A DNA stretch of 64,000 nucleotides from Pseudomonas sp. FeN3W. Lineage in GTDB: Bacteria > Pseudomonadota > Gammaproteobacteria > Pseudomonadales > Pseudomonadaceae. The stretch is from assembly GCA_030263805.2 (NCBI GenBank), contig CP136010.1:2123001-2187000 (forward strand), written 5' to 3'. Made by a program: the position numbers and the translations under genes. The notes beneath the pieces are model-generated. The model saw nothing but the letters and a program-made list of their open reading frames with translations, ran no database searches and was not told the origin of the DNA. Within the stretch, counting starts at the first letter, position 1, and the number at the start of each line of letters is the position of its first letter. Below are positions 19,714 to 27,623 of the stretch, in pieces.

Positions 19714-20042
19714 AGCTAACTCGGGGCTGTGGAGATGCTCGAGGATCGCGCCAATGAGCTGTTCATCAGCGCCGCTAGCATCTGGGAAATCGGCCAAAAC
19801 GCGATGGGCAAAGCCAGCTTTCAGTTCGATACAGGAGTACTAAGAAGGTCTCTTCTGGACGGCGACTACAAGGAGCTGTCCATGACCAGCCGACACGCCA
19901 TTACGGCTGCGGCCTCGCCTCTCCTTCACAGCGCCCATTTGATCGGATGCTCATCGGACAAGCCGCTTCGGAAGGCTTCATCCTAGTAACCAATAATCAT
20001 GCTATAGCGAAGTATTCGGGGCCAATCAAGCACGTCGGTTGA
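19714..20042 (+). pseudogene. VapC-type PIN-domain toxin, truncated and frameshifted
   Basis: The frame encodes NELFISAASIWEIG then GKASFQF and LSMTSRHA, which match the middle of VapC-type PIN ribonucleases. At about 19938 the frame shifts by one base; the next frame continues FDRMLIGQAASEGFILVTNN and then KYSGPIKHVG with a stop at 20042, the standard VapC C-terminus. The N-terminal ~45 residues, including the first catalytic Asp, are missing because an in-frame stop precedes 19714. No VapB antitoxin is seen. Confidence 0.75.
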
Positions 20043-20116
20043 ATGCGCCAGCCTTCGATACCCTGTCGTAACGGGATGTCTAATGACCATACAAGCCGTC
20101 TGCCTGCCTGAAAAGT

Positions 20117-20209
20117 GTCCGGATGCTCGTGGAATGAGTGTCCGGGTCAGCGTGGAATCACTGTCCGGATGTGCGTGGAATGGGTGTCCGAGTCAGCGTG
20201 GAATCCGCA
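20117..20209. repeat. Orphan IS21-family end with 46-bp repeats
   Basis: Two near-identical units beginning GTCCGGATG start at 20117 and 20163, exactly 46 bp apart. The segment ends GTGGAATCCGCA, identical to the right end of the complete IS21-family element at 58155-60774, whose left end also has 46-bp-spaced repeats. No transposase gene is attached, so this is a relic of one end. Confidence 0.75.
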
Positions 20210-20562
20210 ATCAAACGCTCCGGCTACGGGCGCGAGCTAATCGGCTTGGGCATCAAGGAATTCGTCAATCACAAGCTGATTAGCGTCATCGATATTGACG
20301 CGCCGTTCTAACTTCATCTGCACATCAACGCAAACATCAATACCTGATGCAGCCAGCCTCCATGATGAAAAGCTCAAGGGAGCTGGCTGCATAGGCAACC
20401 CTGGCGCGAAGCACGGCGCGTTCCCAGCTGATCCAGAAGTGAGCTGCAAGGGCGTGGAAATATGCACACGTGCCGGAACCAATAGCGTTATATTGACATA
20501 TATGAATATTGCGAATAGCCTGGACTCGTAACCCGCGCTAGAAACCTCAGGAGGCACCCCCC
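20210..20562. promoter_or_regulatory. Upstream region of the aldehyde dehydrogenase gene
   Basis: No gene is supported. An AT-rich near-palindrome, ATAT-ATGA-ATAT, lies at 20498-20509, 54 bp before the ATG. Its form resembles the perfect palindrome in front of the ArsR gene at 24400. A clear ribosome-binding site (CAGGAGG) lies before 20563. Confidence 0.4.
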
Positions 20563-22062
20563 ATGAAAGATTCCAGCGATACCCATCCGAATCACCTTCC
20601 CGACAGCAGCTACGGCCTGTTTATTGACAACCAGTGGGTTTCGGACGAATACGGTGAAACCCTCGACATTATCAACCCCGCCAACGGAAAAATTCTCACC
20701 AACATCCCAAACGCCACAGCTGCCGACGTCGACCGCGCGGTGCAGGCCGCACAGCGCGCCTTCATGACCTGGCGTACCACCTCACCTGCGGAACGCGCCA
20801 ATGCGTTGTTGAAGATCGCCGACCTGCTGGAAGCCGATGCCGATCGGTTCGCCGTTCTGGAAACCCTTGATGTAGGTAAACCCATTCGTGAAAGTCGCTC
20901 CGTCGACATCCCGCTGGCAATTGATCACTTCCGCTACTTCGCCGGCGTAATCCGCAGCCAATCGGATGAGGCGGTCATGCTGGATGAGCAAACACTCAGC
21001 ATCGCTCTCAGTGAACCCCTCGGAGTTGTGGGCCAAGTGATTCCGTGGAACTTCCCGCTGCTTATGGCCGCCTGGAAGATCGCTCCGGCCATCGCAGCGG
21101 GTAACACCGTAGTCATCAAACCTTCCGAGCTGACCCCGGTAACCATCCTCGAACTGGCGAAGATCTTCGCTAAGGTACTTCCAGCCGGCGTGGTCAACAT
21201 CGTCACAGGCTTAGGCACCACAGTTGGGCAGGCGTTACTGGATCATCCGGACCTGCGCAAGCTTGCCTTTACCGGCTCGACGCGTGTCGGCGAACTCGTC
21301 GCCAATGCGGCAGCGAAGAAAATCATTCCCGCCACCCTTGAACTGGGCGGCAAGTCGGCCAACATCGTTTTCCCCGATGCGAACTGGGACAAGGCCGTGG
21401 AAGGCGCAGTCCTCGCCATCCTGTGGAACCAAGGCCAAGTCTGCGAATCCGGCGCACGGCTGTTCGTTCACGAATCCATCTACGAACGATTCCTAGCTGA
21501 GCTCAAGCATAAGTTCGAAGCTGTGCGTGTGGGTGACCCACTGAACCCGGACACCATGATGGGTGCACAGGTCAGCAAGTCCCAGATGGAACGGATCCTC
21601 GGCTACGTCGATATCGCTAAACAGGAAGGCGCTGAGGTACTGATCGGCGGCGGTCGTCTCACAGGTGCCAATTACGATGCCGGCTTCTTCATCCAGCCAA
21701 CGATTCTGGTCGGTGTTCGCAACGATATGCGCGTCGCCTACGAGGAAATTTTCGGCCCTGTTCTGTGCGTCATTCCTTTCAAGGATGAAGCGGAGGTCAT
21801 CGCCATGGCCAACGACTCCGAGTACGGCCTAGCCGGTGCAGTCTGGACCCAAGACATCAACCGGGCGTTACGTGTGGCACGCGCGGTGGAAACCGGACGT
21901 ATGTGGGTAAATACCTACCATGAGATCCCTGCCCATGCCCCCTTTGGTGGCTATAAGAAATCTGGCCTAGGACGGGAAACTCACAAGTCAATGCTGGAAG
22001 CCTACAGCCAGAAGAAGAACATCTACGTCAGCCTCAACGAAGCACCGCTCGGGCTCTTCTGA
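20563..22062 (+). CDS. NAD(P)-dependent aldehyde dehydrogenase
   Basis: A 499-residue enzyme of full family length. PWNFPLLMAAWKIAPAIAAG and KPSELTPV form the cofactor site; FTGSTRVGE is the dinucleotide loop; LELGGKSANIVF carries the catalytic Glu; NQGQVCESGARL carries the catalytic Cys; EEIFGPVL and PFGGYKKSGLGRE close the family signature. It oxidises an aldehyde to the acid in the cytoplasm. Sequence alone does not give the substrate. It heads a same-strand group with an alkene reductase and a luciferase-like oxidoreductase, which suggests detoxification of reactive carbonyls. Confidence 0.92.
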   Translation: MKDSSDTHPNHLPDSSYGLFIDNQWVSDEYGETLDIINPANGKILTNIPNATAADVDRAVQAAQRAFMTWRTTSPAERANALLKIADLLEADADRFAVLETLDVGKPIRESRSVDIPLAIDHFRYFAGVIRSQSDEAVMLDEQTLSIALSEPLGVVGQVIPWNFPLLMAAWKIAPAIAAGNTVVIKPSELTPVTILELAKIFAKVLPAGVVNIVTGLGTTVGQALLDHPDLRKLAFTGSTRVGELVANAAAKKIIPATLELGGKSANIVFPDANWDKAVEGAVLAILWNQGQVCESGARLFVHESIYERFLAELKHKFEAVRVGDPLNPDTMMGAQVSKSQMERILGYVDIAKQEGAEVLIGGGRLTGANYDAGFFIQPTILVGVRNDMRVAYEEIFGPVLCVIPFKDEAEVIAMANDSEYGLAGAVWTQDINRALRVARAVETGRMWVNTYHEIPAHAPFGGYKKSGLGRETHKSMLEAYSQKKNIYVSLNEAPLGLF

Positions 22063-22125
22063 CCTCCTTGAACCATGTTTTTTTGACTTATAAAATCGAA
22101 TATTTTAGATATGCAGGTAAGCAAA

Positions 22126-23250
22126 ATGACACACTCAGAACTTTTTAAAACCACTCAGCTGGGCCCATACACCCTCAAGAACCGTATCGTTCTGCCGCCA
22201 CTGACGCGTTCACGCAGCTCCCAACCCGGCAATATTGCGAACGACCTAATGGCCACATATTACCGTCAGCGCAGCGGTGCTGGCTTCATGGTGACCGAGG
22301 GCACACAGATCGAACCCCGAGGACAGGGTTATGCCTGGACACCTGGCATTCATAGTCCGGAACAGATACAAGGCTGGCGTAAGGTCACCGACGCTGTTCA
22401 CGCCGAAGGGGGGGTGATCTTTGCTCAACTTTGGCATGTGGGCCGCGTGTCGCACACGTCGCTGCAACCCGGTGGTGAAGCGCCCGTCGCGCCATCAGCC
22501 ATCCGCGCGGACAACGTCAAGGTGTTCATCGAAACTGGCCCCGGCACGGGTACACTGGCCGACCCTTCGACCCCACGAGCCCTGTCCACCAAGGAGGTAA
22601 AGGAACTGGTTGAGCTCTACGCCCAAGCAGCCCGAAATGCTTTGGACGCAGGTTTTGACGGGGTGGAGCTTCACTGCGCGAATGGGTACCTGGTAAACCA
22701 GTTCATTTCGGCGCATACCAACCAGCGTGATGATGAATATGGCGGTTCGCTGCAGAACCGTCTTCGCTTCCTGCGCGAAATCACCCTCGCCGTTGCTGGT
22801 GTCGTCGGCAAGGAGCGCGTTGGCGTTCGCTTCGCCCCGCTGTTCGCGACCACAGACGAAGACCGCGTCTACCTTGGCCTGGTCGAAGAAGATCCTCACC
22901 AAACCTACATCGAGGCAGTGAAGATCCTCGAGGAAGTAGGCATTGCCTACCTGTCGCTCGCCGAAGCCGATTGGGAAAACGCACCCGAGCTGCCTGAGAC
23001 GTTCCGGGAAGCTGTTCGTAAGACCTTCAGCGGCAAGATTATCTATGCCGGCAAGTACACCGCTGAACGAGGAAATCGCGTGATAAAAGCTGGCTGGGGC
23101 GACCTGATCGCTTTTGGCCGCCCCTTCATTGCGAACCCCGACCTGCCCGCTCGTATCGCCAACAACTGGCCGCTTAACCCAGTTGATCCAAGCAGCATGT
23201 ACGGCGGTACCGATAAGGGCTACACCGACTACCCGACTTACAAATCCTAA
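22126..23250 (+). CDS. Old yellow enzyme-family alkene reductase (NemA/XenB-like)
   Basis: A 374-residue flavoprotein from the start at 22126 (MTHSELFKTTQLGPYTLKNR), preferred over the in-frame ATG at 22111 because CAGGTAAG lies at the right distance. The TIM-barrel FMN motifs are present: PLTRSRSSQPGN, FAQLWHVGRVSH, GFDGVELHCANGYL with the substrate-binding His and Asn, and YGGSLQNRLRF. These enzymes reduce activated C=C bonds or nitro groups with NAD(P)H. A terminator follows at once. Confidence 0.92.
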   Translation: MTHSELFKTTQLGPYTLKNRIVLPPLTRSRSSQPGNIANDLMATYYRQRSGAGFMVTEGTQIEPRGQGYAWTPGIHSPEQIQGWRKVTDAVHAEGGVIFAQLWHVGRVSHTSLQPGGEAPVAPSAIRADNVKVFIETGPGTGTLADPSTPRALSTKEVKELVELYAQAARNALDAGFDGVELHCANGYLVNQFISAHTNQRDDEYGGSLQNRLRFLREITLAVAGVVGKERVGVRFAPLFATTDEDRVYLGLVEEDPHQTYIEAVKILEEVGIAYLSLAEADWENAPELPETFREAVRKTFSGKIIYAGKYTAERGNRVIKAGWGDLIAFGRPFIANPDLPARIANNWPLNPVDPSSMYGGTDKGYTDYPTYKS

Positions 23251-23258
23251 ACGCTCAG

Positions 23259-23296
23259 AGCCACGCCCCATAACTCAGGGGCGTGGCTTTGCGTTT
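23259..23296 (+). terminator. Rho-independent terminator after the alkene reductase
   Basis: Perfect 11-bp stem (AGCCACGCCCC / GGGGCGTGGCT) with an 8-base loop, then TTGCGTTT. It starts 8 bp after the stop codon. Confidence 0.8.
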
Positions 23297-23316
23297 GCTG
23301 ACCGAGGAAGTTAAGC

Positions 23317-24300
23317 ATGTACCAACCGAGCACGATCCCCTACCAAGAGCATAGGGGATTCAAACGAACCTTCAGGCAGGGTCATCTAAGCCTTGGGCTG
23401 TTCTTTCCCCTGGAGGCTTTCGAAGGTGATACACCGAGCATGTTAGATCAGGTCGCGCTGGCCAAACGTGCAGAGGCACTTGGTTTTTCGGCGATCTGGT
23501 TTCGCGACGTGCCGCTCAGGGACCCAAGCTTCGGCGATGTCGGCCAGGTTTTCGACCCTTGGGTGTATCTGGGCTACATGGCAGCCCATACAACAAAAAT
23601 CGCACTAGGCACCGCCTCCATCGCCCTTACTTTGCGTAATCCCTTGCACACGGCAAAGGCCGCAGCGAGCATTGATCAGTTGAGCGGAGGTCGCTTGCTC
23701 CTGGGAGTAGCCTCTGGCGATCGTCCCGTGGAGTTTCCCGCATTCAGCGTTGATCCAGAACAGCGTGGCGAGACCTTTCAAGAAAACCTCAATGTGATAC
23801 GCCAAGCCCATCGAACACACTTCGAGCCCATTCGCTGGAGTCACGGCGAGTTACTGGGGGCCGATCTCGTTCCCAAACCTACGACTCGGGAAATACCGCT
23901 ATTCGTAACCGGACACAGCCGCCAGCCGCTCGATTGGATCGCGCGTGAAAGCCATGGATGGATCAACTATCCACGTCCGCCAAAAATGCAGCAACTCATC
24001 GTGGAAGATTGGCGACAGGAAACGGCTAAACAATGTGGCACTATCTACAAGCCGTTCTTGCAATCGCTGTATATCGACCTGGACGAACACCCATCCACGC
24101 CGCCCTCGCCTATCCATCTAGGATTCCGACTGGGACGTAACCACCTGCGGGCCTTGCTGGATACACTTCAGGAAATCGGTGTAGATCACGTCATCCTGAA
24201 CCTCAAGTATGGTAAACGCCCCGCAGCAGAGGTTATCGAGGAACTTGGCAAACATATCGTCCCGCAATTCGGCGCACAGGTGCCCGATAGTCCTACCTGA
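23317..24300 (+). CDS. Luciferase-like monooxygenase-family (LLM) oxidoreductase
   Basis: A 327-residue FMN- or F420-type TIM barrel of the bacterial luciferase superfamily. Visible features are GLFFPLEAF at the first strand, AEALGFSAIWFRDVPL, SIDQLSGGRLLLGVASGDRP and the C-terminal VDHVILNLKYGKRP. The subgroup resembles the TIGR03571-type oxidoreductases. By family it transfers hydride or oxygen to an aldehyde, sulfonate or xenobiotic; the true substrate is unknown. It starts 20 bp after the terminator, so it may be expressed by read-through or its own promoter. Confidence 0.85.
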   Translation: MYQPSTIPYQEHRGFKRTFRQGHLSLGLFFPLEAFEGDTPSMLDQVALAKRAEALGFSAIWFRDVPLRDPSFGDVGQVFDPWVYLGYMAAHTTKIALGTASIALTLRNPLHTAKAAASIDQLSGGRLLLGVASGDRPVEFPAFSVDPEQRGETFQENLNVIRQAHRTHFEPIRWSHGELLGADLVPKPTTREIPLFVTGHSRQPLDWIARESHGWINYPRPPKMQQLIVEDWRQETAKQCGTIYKPFLQSLYIDLDEHPSTPPSPIHLGFRLGRNHLRALLDTLQEIGVDHVILNLKYGKRPAAEVIEELGKHIVPQFGAQVPDSPT

Positions 24301-24325
24301 CAGGACAATAGGATTCCAGTCCAAA

Positions 24326-24350
24326 CCAGCCCGTCATTGCGACGGGCTGG
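24326..24350 (+). terminator. Strong stem-loop after the LLM gene
   Basis: Perfect 10-bp GC-rich stem (CCAGCCCGTC / GACGGGCTGG) with the loop ATTGC, 26 bp after the stop. It lacks a T-tract, so its strength as a terminator is uncertain. Confidence 0.5.
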
Positions 24351-24399
24351 CGCGCAGAGATCATGGCGAAGCCTTCCAATTTGATGCGCGAATCAGGAA

Positions 24400-24413
24400 G
24401 ATATCTAGATATC
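24400..24413. promoter_or_regulatory. Perfect palindrome, likely ArsR-family operator
   Basis: GATATCTAGATATC is a perfect 14-bp palindrome 26 bp before the ArsR-type gene. Such AT-rich palindromes overlapping the promoter are typical for autoregulated ArsR/SmtB repressors. Confidence 0.55.
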
Positions 24414-24438
24414 GAAAAAAACAGGTCTCAAAAAATTC

Positions 24439-24744
24439 ATGATTATTGACGTCAACGAAGCCCTGAAAGCATTGGCGAACCCGACGCGCCTTGCCATCCT
24501 CAATTGGCTCAAGGATCCCAGGACAGTCTTTCCCGAGCAGGAAGTCGACCCAGAAACGGTAGGCGTGTGCGTCAGTATCATCCAAGAGCGCACGGGCCTC
24601 TCGCAGTCAACGACATCGCTTTATCTCGCAGCTCTACAGCGCGCGCAATTGGTGACATCGCAGCGGATCGGCCCCTGGACCTACTACAAACGCCACGATG
24701 AGAATATCGATGCCTTCTTCAAGGCGCTGCAAGAAAGAATCTAG
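24439..24744 (+). CDS. ArsR-family transcriptional regulator
   Basis: A 101-residue winged-helix protein. It opens with MIIDVNEALKALANPTRLAIL, the usual ArsR helix 1-2, then a recognition helix (LSQSTTSLYLAALQRAQLV) and a wing (RIGPWTYYKRHDE). The single Cys in VGVCVSIIQE, just before the recognition region, could be a redox or electrophile sensor; no metal-binding CxC pair is present. Together with neighbouring oxidoreductases this fits control by reactive aldehydes or quinones. That role is inferred. Confidence 0.85.
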   Translation: MIIDVNEALKALANPTRLAILNWLKDPRTVFPEQEVDPETVGVCVSIIQERTGLSQSTTSLYLAALQRAQLVTSQRIGPWTYYKRHDENIDAFFKALQERI

Positions 24745-25009
24745 GGCTGCACACCCTTGTATTTCTGACTGATTTCAGTCTTTGCCGATGTCAAAAACAG
24801 CAATGTGACCAAATAACGATCAGATCATCCGAAGCTTCGAGTGATCGAACAGCATTACCAGTGATGCGGTGCGCGGAAAAAACGCTCCTATAGCAAAACT
24901 GCCACTTGACAACGCTGAAACCAGGGGCTGTACACGCAAAAGACAGCACACTCCAGAGAGGGACGCGAAGCCCTTCAAGTGCTCTTCTACGGCCAACCTT
25001 CTTTAGGGG

Positions 25010-25510
25010 GCAGCCGCCACGGCGTCGACATCCCACGCCAGCCCCTGGCGCGTTGGGTGATCCAAAGTGGCGAGCAACTGCAACCGTTGCTCAACCTGAT
25101 GCGCGACAAGCTGCTGGACTACCCCGTGTTGCACTGCGACGAAACGCGCTTGCAGGTGCTGCATGAACCGGGACGCGACCCCTCGGCACAATCCTGGATG
25201 TGGGTGCAAAGCGGTGGGCCGCCGGACAAGCCGGTGATCCTTTTCGACTACACAGCCAGCCGCGCGCAGGAGGTGCCGCTACGCCTGCTCGATGGCTACC
25301 GCGGCTACCTGATGACCGACGACTACGCCGGTTACAACGCCGTGGCTGCACGCGACGGCATCGAACGCCTGGGCTGCTGGGCGCATGCGCGACGCAAGTT
25401 CGTCGAAGCCCAAAAGGTGCAGCCCAAGGGCAAGACTGGGCGTGCCGACGTGGCGCTGAGCCTGATCAACAAGCTCTACGGCATCGAGCGTGACCTGAAG
25501 GACGCTGACC
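25010..25510 (+). pseudogene. IS66-family transposase (TnpC) fragment
   Basis: An internal part of an IS66 transposase: HGVDIPRQPLARWVIQ, then HCDETRLQVLHEPG with the catalytic Asp, FDYTASRAQEVPLRLL, LMTDDYAGYNAVAA, LGCWAHARRKFVEA and KLYGIERDLKDAD. Both ends are missing, including the 3' third. The frame then runs into the leader of the relaxase gene without similarity. The 265 bp before it hold nothing recognisable. Confidence 0.85.
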
Positions 25511-25684
25511 ATTCCATTCCAGCGGGTTCCCCATTGACGCTGGAGCCGCATCCCATTTCCCGCTATACCGAAGCGGTTAAAGGCAAAAGGGCCGAAACGG
25601 CAAGGGAATGGGGGTGCAAGGGGAAAGGCCCTACCTCGAAAAGGCGAAAAGGCATCCCGGCCGCCCCCCCCAGAGGACACCCAC

Positions 25685-27544
25685 ATGCTCTCCCTGTTCC
25701 AGCGAAAACGGCCTCCGGTCACTGCACCATCACCAGCGCCCGCCACCGACCTCCCCAAAGGGCTGCTACGGCCCGAATCGGCCGCATCGCTGCTGGCGAC
25801 ACCGCGCCGACAGAAGCTGCTGGAACACATCTGGCAGCGCACGTCGCTGTCGCGCCGGCAGTTCGCCACGCTGTACCGCACGCCGCTGGAGCGCTACGCC
25901 GAGCTGGTCCAGCAATTCCCCGCTTCCGAGAGCCATCATCACGCTTACCCCGGCGGCATGCTGGATCACGGGTTGGAGATCGTCGCCTATGCGCTCAAGC
26001 TGCGGCAGTCCCATCTGTTGCCCATCGGCGCCAGCCCCGAAGACCAGGCGGCGCAGTCGGAAGCCTGGACCGCCGCCGTTGCTTACGCCGCGCTGCTGCA
26101 CGACATCGGCAAGGTGGCCGTCGATCTGCTGGTCGAGCTGGCAGACGGCTCGCTGTGGCATCCCTGGCACGGCCCGCTGCACCAGTCGTACCGCTTCCGC
26201 TACCGCGAAGACCGCGAGTACCGGTTGCACAGCGCCGCAACAGGGCTGCTCTACCGCCAATTGCTCGATGGTCCGCTCCTAGACTGGCTCAGCGGCTATC
26301 CGTCTCTGTGGGCACCATTGCTCTACGTCTTGGCCGGGCAGTACGAGCACGCCGGCGTGCTGGGTGAACTGGTCGTGCAGGCTGATCGCGCTTCTGTGGC
26401 ACAGGAACTGGGCGGCGATCCCGCGCGCGCCATGGCCGCGCCCAGGCACGCGCTGCAACGCAAGCTGCTGGACGGGCTGCGCTTGCTGCTCAAGGAACAG
26501 TTGAAGCTGAATCAGCCGGAAGCCTCCGATGGCTGGCTCACTGAGGATGGGCTGTGGCTGGTGAGCAAGACTGTCTCGGACAAGCTGCGCGCGCACCTGC
26601 TGTCTCAGGGGATCGACGGCATTCCTGCGAACAACACCGCCGTCTTCAACGTGCTGCAGGACCACGGCATGCTCCAGCCTACCTCAGACGGCAAGGCGGT
26701 CTGGCGCGCGACCGTGACCAGTGCGACCGGCTGGTCCTACTCGTTCACCCTGTTGCGCCTCGCGCCCGCGCTGATCTGGGAATCCGGCGAGCGGCCAGCG
26801 CTTTTCGCAGGCACGGTGGCGATCGACACGACGCCAGCGGAAATCAACGGCAGTGCACCAGGCACACCGCCCGCGGTCGTGGGGCAGCCAGCACCCGAAG
26901 GTCAGGAGACTCCCCCTTGGGAATGCCCTCGCAGCGATACCGCCTTGCCGACTGCGGCCCCGCCCGTGCCCGACGTCATGGAGGACATGCTGCCGATGGT
27001 TGGATTGGATGGCACGGCCGACATGGGGAAGAGTGAAGAGCCAGTGGAGAAAGTCCCTGCCCAGCCTGACGTTCCTGCCCCAACCACAGCCGCAGCGTCT
27101 CCCTTGCCACTTACCCCTGCGCCTGGACCTGCATCAACTCCAATAGTCGCGATACCATCCGGGGAGCATTTCATGACGTGGCTGCAACAGGGAGTCGCCG
27201 CGCGGCGACTCATCATCAACGACGCCAAGGCGCTCGTGCATACGGTGAGCGACACCGCCTACCTGGTCAGTCCCGGCGTGTTCCAGCGCTATGCGCAGGA
27301 ACATCCCCAGGTGGATGCGCTAGCCAGGCAGGACAAGCAACAGGATTGGCAGTGGGTGCAAAAGCGCTTTGAGAAACTGCAGCTACACCGCAAGCACCCA
27401 AATGGCCTGAACATTTGGACCTGTGAAGTCACGGGCCCGAGGAAGTCCCGCCGACTGCATAGCTACCTCCTCGAAAATGGGTCCTTGGTATTCGCCGAAA
27501 TACCGCCCAACAATCCCTATCTTGCTCTGACTCAGGAAGGATGA
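25685..27544 (+). CDS. MobH-family relaxase (TraI_2 type) of ICE-class elements
   Basis: A 619-residue protein of full family length. The N-terminal TraI_2 domain holds the HD-hydrolase-like metal site: HHHAYPGGMLDHGLEI near residue 85 and LLHDIGKVAVD near residue 140. A Pro/Ala-rich linker spans about 385-490. The C-terminal DUF1528-like domain follows (MTWLQQGVAARRLIIND, HTVSDTAYLVSPGVF, RLHSYLLENGSLVF). In PFGI-1/clc-type ICEs this enzyme nicks oriT to start conjugative transfer. Here no type IV secretion, coupling or partition genes adjoin it, so it is an orphan. GAGGA lies before the ATG. Confidence 0.88.
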   Translation: MLSLFQRKRPPVTAPSPAPATDLPKGLLRPESAASLLATPRRQKLLEHIWQRTSLSRRQFATLYRTPLERYAELVQQFPASESHHHAYPGGMLDHGLEIVAYALKLRQSHLLPIGASPEDQAAQSEAWTAAVAYAALLHDIGKVAVDLLVELADGSLWHPWHGPLHQSYRFRYREDREYRLHSAATGLLYRQLLDGPLLDWLSGYPSLWAPLLYVLAGQYEHAGVLGELVVQADRASVAQELGGDPARAMAAPRHALQRKLLDGLRLLLKEQLKLNQPEASDGWLTEDGLWLVSKTVSDKLRAHLLSQGIDGIPANNTAVFNVLQDHGMLQPTSDGKAVWRATVTSATGWSYSFTLLRLAPALIWESGERPALFAGTVAIDTTPAEINGSAPGTPPAVVGQPAPEGQETPPWECPRSDTALPTAAPPVPDVMEDMLPMVGLDGTADMGKSEEPVEKVPAQPDVPAPTTAAASPLPLTPAPGPASTPIVAIPSGEHFMTWLQQGVAARRLIINDAKALVHTVSDTAYLVSPGVFQRYAQEHPQVDALARQDKQQDWQWVQKRFEKLQLHRKHPNGLNIWTCEVTGPRKSRRLHSYLLENGSLVFAEIPPNNPYLALTQEG

Positions 27545-27623
27545 CGCGACTCGGGCAGCGACCGTCACCACCGTGTGGCGACGATCAATGCCCCGCGAAG
27601 CTGGCAACATTTGGCGAACTAAG

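Noticed and set aside
25685..27544. Complete integrative conjugative element
   Set aside because: A relaxase alone; no secretion, coupling or partition genes in the window.
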